NCBI GenBank assembly: GCA_016844545.1
Contig: JAENJC010000047.1
Location: 4,756 to 18,667 of the forward strand
Direction of reading: 5' to 3'
Length of the DNA: 13,912 bases
From: Deltaproteobacteria bacterium
GTDB lineage: Bacteria; Desulfobacterota; JAENJC01
How positions within the stretch are numbered: the first letter of the stretch is position 1; every line of letters starts with the position of its first letter. The notes under the pieces are model-generated. The model saw nothing but the letters and a program-made list of their open reading frames with translations, was not told where the DNA came from and ran no database searches. The position numbers were made by a program, and so were the translations under genes. Below are positions 12,908-13,912 of the stretch, one piece after another.

Positions 12908-13912
12908 ATGTCAATGACAGACGTGAAGGCACGCACGGCAAAGGCAAAAGAAAAGCCATACAAGCTATCTGACGGTGACGGTCTTTTTCTCCTTGTTAAC
13001 CCTGCCGGGGGTAAGTGGTGGCGTTTCAAGTATCGATTCGGGGGTAAGGAAAAACTGATTTCTTTCGGCACTTATCCTGAAGTGTCCCTGGCCGATGCGA
13101 GAGAGAAGCGGGACGCGGCGAGGAAGCAGGTTGCTGCCGGAATAGACCCAGGGGAGTTACGGAAGGCACAGAAAGCTTCAACGAGAGCCATTTCTGAAAA
13201 CACCTTCGAGGTCGTGGCGCGAGAATGGCACGGCAAGTATTCTAAGACATGGTCTATTGCTCATGCCGCAAATATAATATATAGATTGGAAAAAGAGGTA
13301 TTCCCCTGGCTGGGTGCGCGCCCCATTGAAGAGATCAAGGCCCCGGAACTCCTTAAAGTATTGCGCAGGGTGGAATCAAGGGGGGCACTGGACACGGCGC
13401 ACCGGGTAAGAAATACTTGCAGCCAGGTCTTCAGGTATGCCGTGGCCACCGGGAGGGCCGAACGCGATCCGGGAGCCGACCTGAGGGGGGCCTTGCCTCC
13501 GGTAAAGAACAACCATTTTGCAGCACCCACTGACCCTAAGGATGTTGCCCCCTTACTAAGGGCAATAGATGACTATCAAGGCTCTTTTATTGTACAGTGC
13601 GCCCTGAAACTTGCCGCATTATTTTTTGTACGTCCCGGAGAACTTAGGCAGGCAGAATGGGAAGAGATTAACATTGATACAGCGGAGTGGAATATACCGG
13701 GGTCACGCATGAAGATGAAGGAAGCGCACCTTGTACCTCTTTCAAAGCAGGCGCTTGATATCCTCCAAGAACTAAAGGCATTGACCGGACACAGCAAATC
13801 TGTATTTCCGTGCCACCGCTCACCCCTTCGCTGCATGAGTGAGAATGCAGTAAATGCAGCTTTAAGGCGCATGGGCTTTGAAAAATCCGAGATAACCGGG
13901 CATGGTTTCAGG
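12908..13912 (+). CDS. P4-type tyrosine integrase, C-terminus outside window
   Basis: The open frame of 335 residues runs to the window edge without a stop; full-length relatives have about 400. Residues 1-90 form the N-terminal DUF4102-type arm-binding domain (LSDGDGLFLLV, WRFKYRFGGKEKLISFGTYP, SLADAREKRD). Residues about 95-190 are the core-binding helical domain. The catalytic domain shows R232 in VRPGELR, a lysine in the MKMKEAHLVPLS region (K259 or K261) and H332/R335 in GHGFR; the second histidine and the tyrosine lie outside. It cuts and rejoins DNA between tRNA att sites. ATG 12908 has a strong AAAGGAGG (12895-12902) five bases upstream. The tRNA-Leu, terminator, promoter and repeat array upstream identify this as the left end of a genomic island or satellite element. 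Confidence 0.94.
   Translation, partial: MSMTDVKARTAKAKEKPYKLSDGDGLFLLVNPAGGKWWRFKYRFGGKEKLISFGTYPEVSLADAREKRDAARKQVAAGIDPGELRKAQKASTRAISENTFEVVAREWHGKYSKTWSIAHAANIIYRLEKEVFPWLGARPIEEIKAPELLKVLRRVESRGALDTAHRVRNTCSQVFRYAVATGRAERDPGADLRGALPPVKNNHFAAPTDPKDVAPLLRAIDDYQGSFIVQCALKLAALFFVRPGELRQAEWEEINIDTAEWNIPGSRMKMKEAHLVPLSKQALDILQELKALTGHSKSVFPCHRSPLRCMSENAVNAALRRMGFEKSEITGHGFR

Overview
The window (13.9 kb) reads as bacterial chromosome of moderate GC with heavy use of AGG for arginine. The gene set (bacterial cyclic-2,3-DPG-synthetase-like protein, aspartase next to a two-anchor succinate/fumarate oxidoreductase, QueF, an Rsm22-type methyltransferase, UbiB kinase-like protein) suggests an anaerobic or facultative bacterium, possibly Nitrospirota or a deltaproteobacterial lineage. 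That placement is an impression from gene content, not a demonstrated result.

Layout. (1) Positions 1-1796, minus strand: a two-gene unit of a cDPG-synthetase-like P-loop protein followed, with a 4-base overlap, by a carbamate kinase that runs off the left edge. (2) Positions 1851-6376, plus strand: a compact operon aspA-sdhD-sdhC-sdhA-sdhB in which every junction overlaps by 1 or 4 bases, behind a sigma70-type promoter. Aspartase releases fumarate directly next to the enzyme that interconverts fumarate and succinate. (3) Positions 6397-8133: queF, an eight-cysteine mini-protein and an Rsm22-like methyltransferase whose reading frame is broken near its C-terminus. (4) Positions 8175-9991: ubiB-family kinase-like gene with its own promoter and an exact in-frame 27-bp tandem duplication. 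(5) Positions 9997-10548: a small AT-richer gene for a four-helix-bundle (IVP/S23) protein, bracketed by a 22-bp perfect inverted repeat of a GGTCGGTGG-type family. (6) Positions 10557-12164: Na/phosphate cotransporter with PhoU-like tail.

(7) Positions 12165-12907 are dense in non-coding structure: a second inverted pair of GGTCGGTGG-type repeats around a C-rich hairpin element, a tRNA promoter, tRNA-Leu(UAG), two adjacent related palindromes, tRNA-Leu(UAA) and its terminator. After that come an integrase promoter and a symmetrical array of four GGGGTAACT motifs. (8) From 12908 to the right edge: a P4-type tyrosine integrase, cut off by the window end just after its HxxR motif. The tRNA-Leu(UAA)/integrase junction is the likely left end of an integrated island whose cargo lies beyond the window.

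The most unusual items are the repeat-bounded IVP cassette, the four-site array between att and integrase, the broken Rsm22 gene, the duplication in ubiB and the cDPGS-like/carbamate kinase pair. I found no CRISPR array and no clear new defence system in this window.
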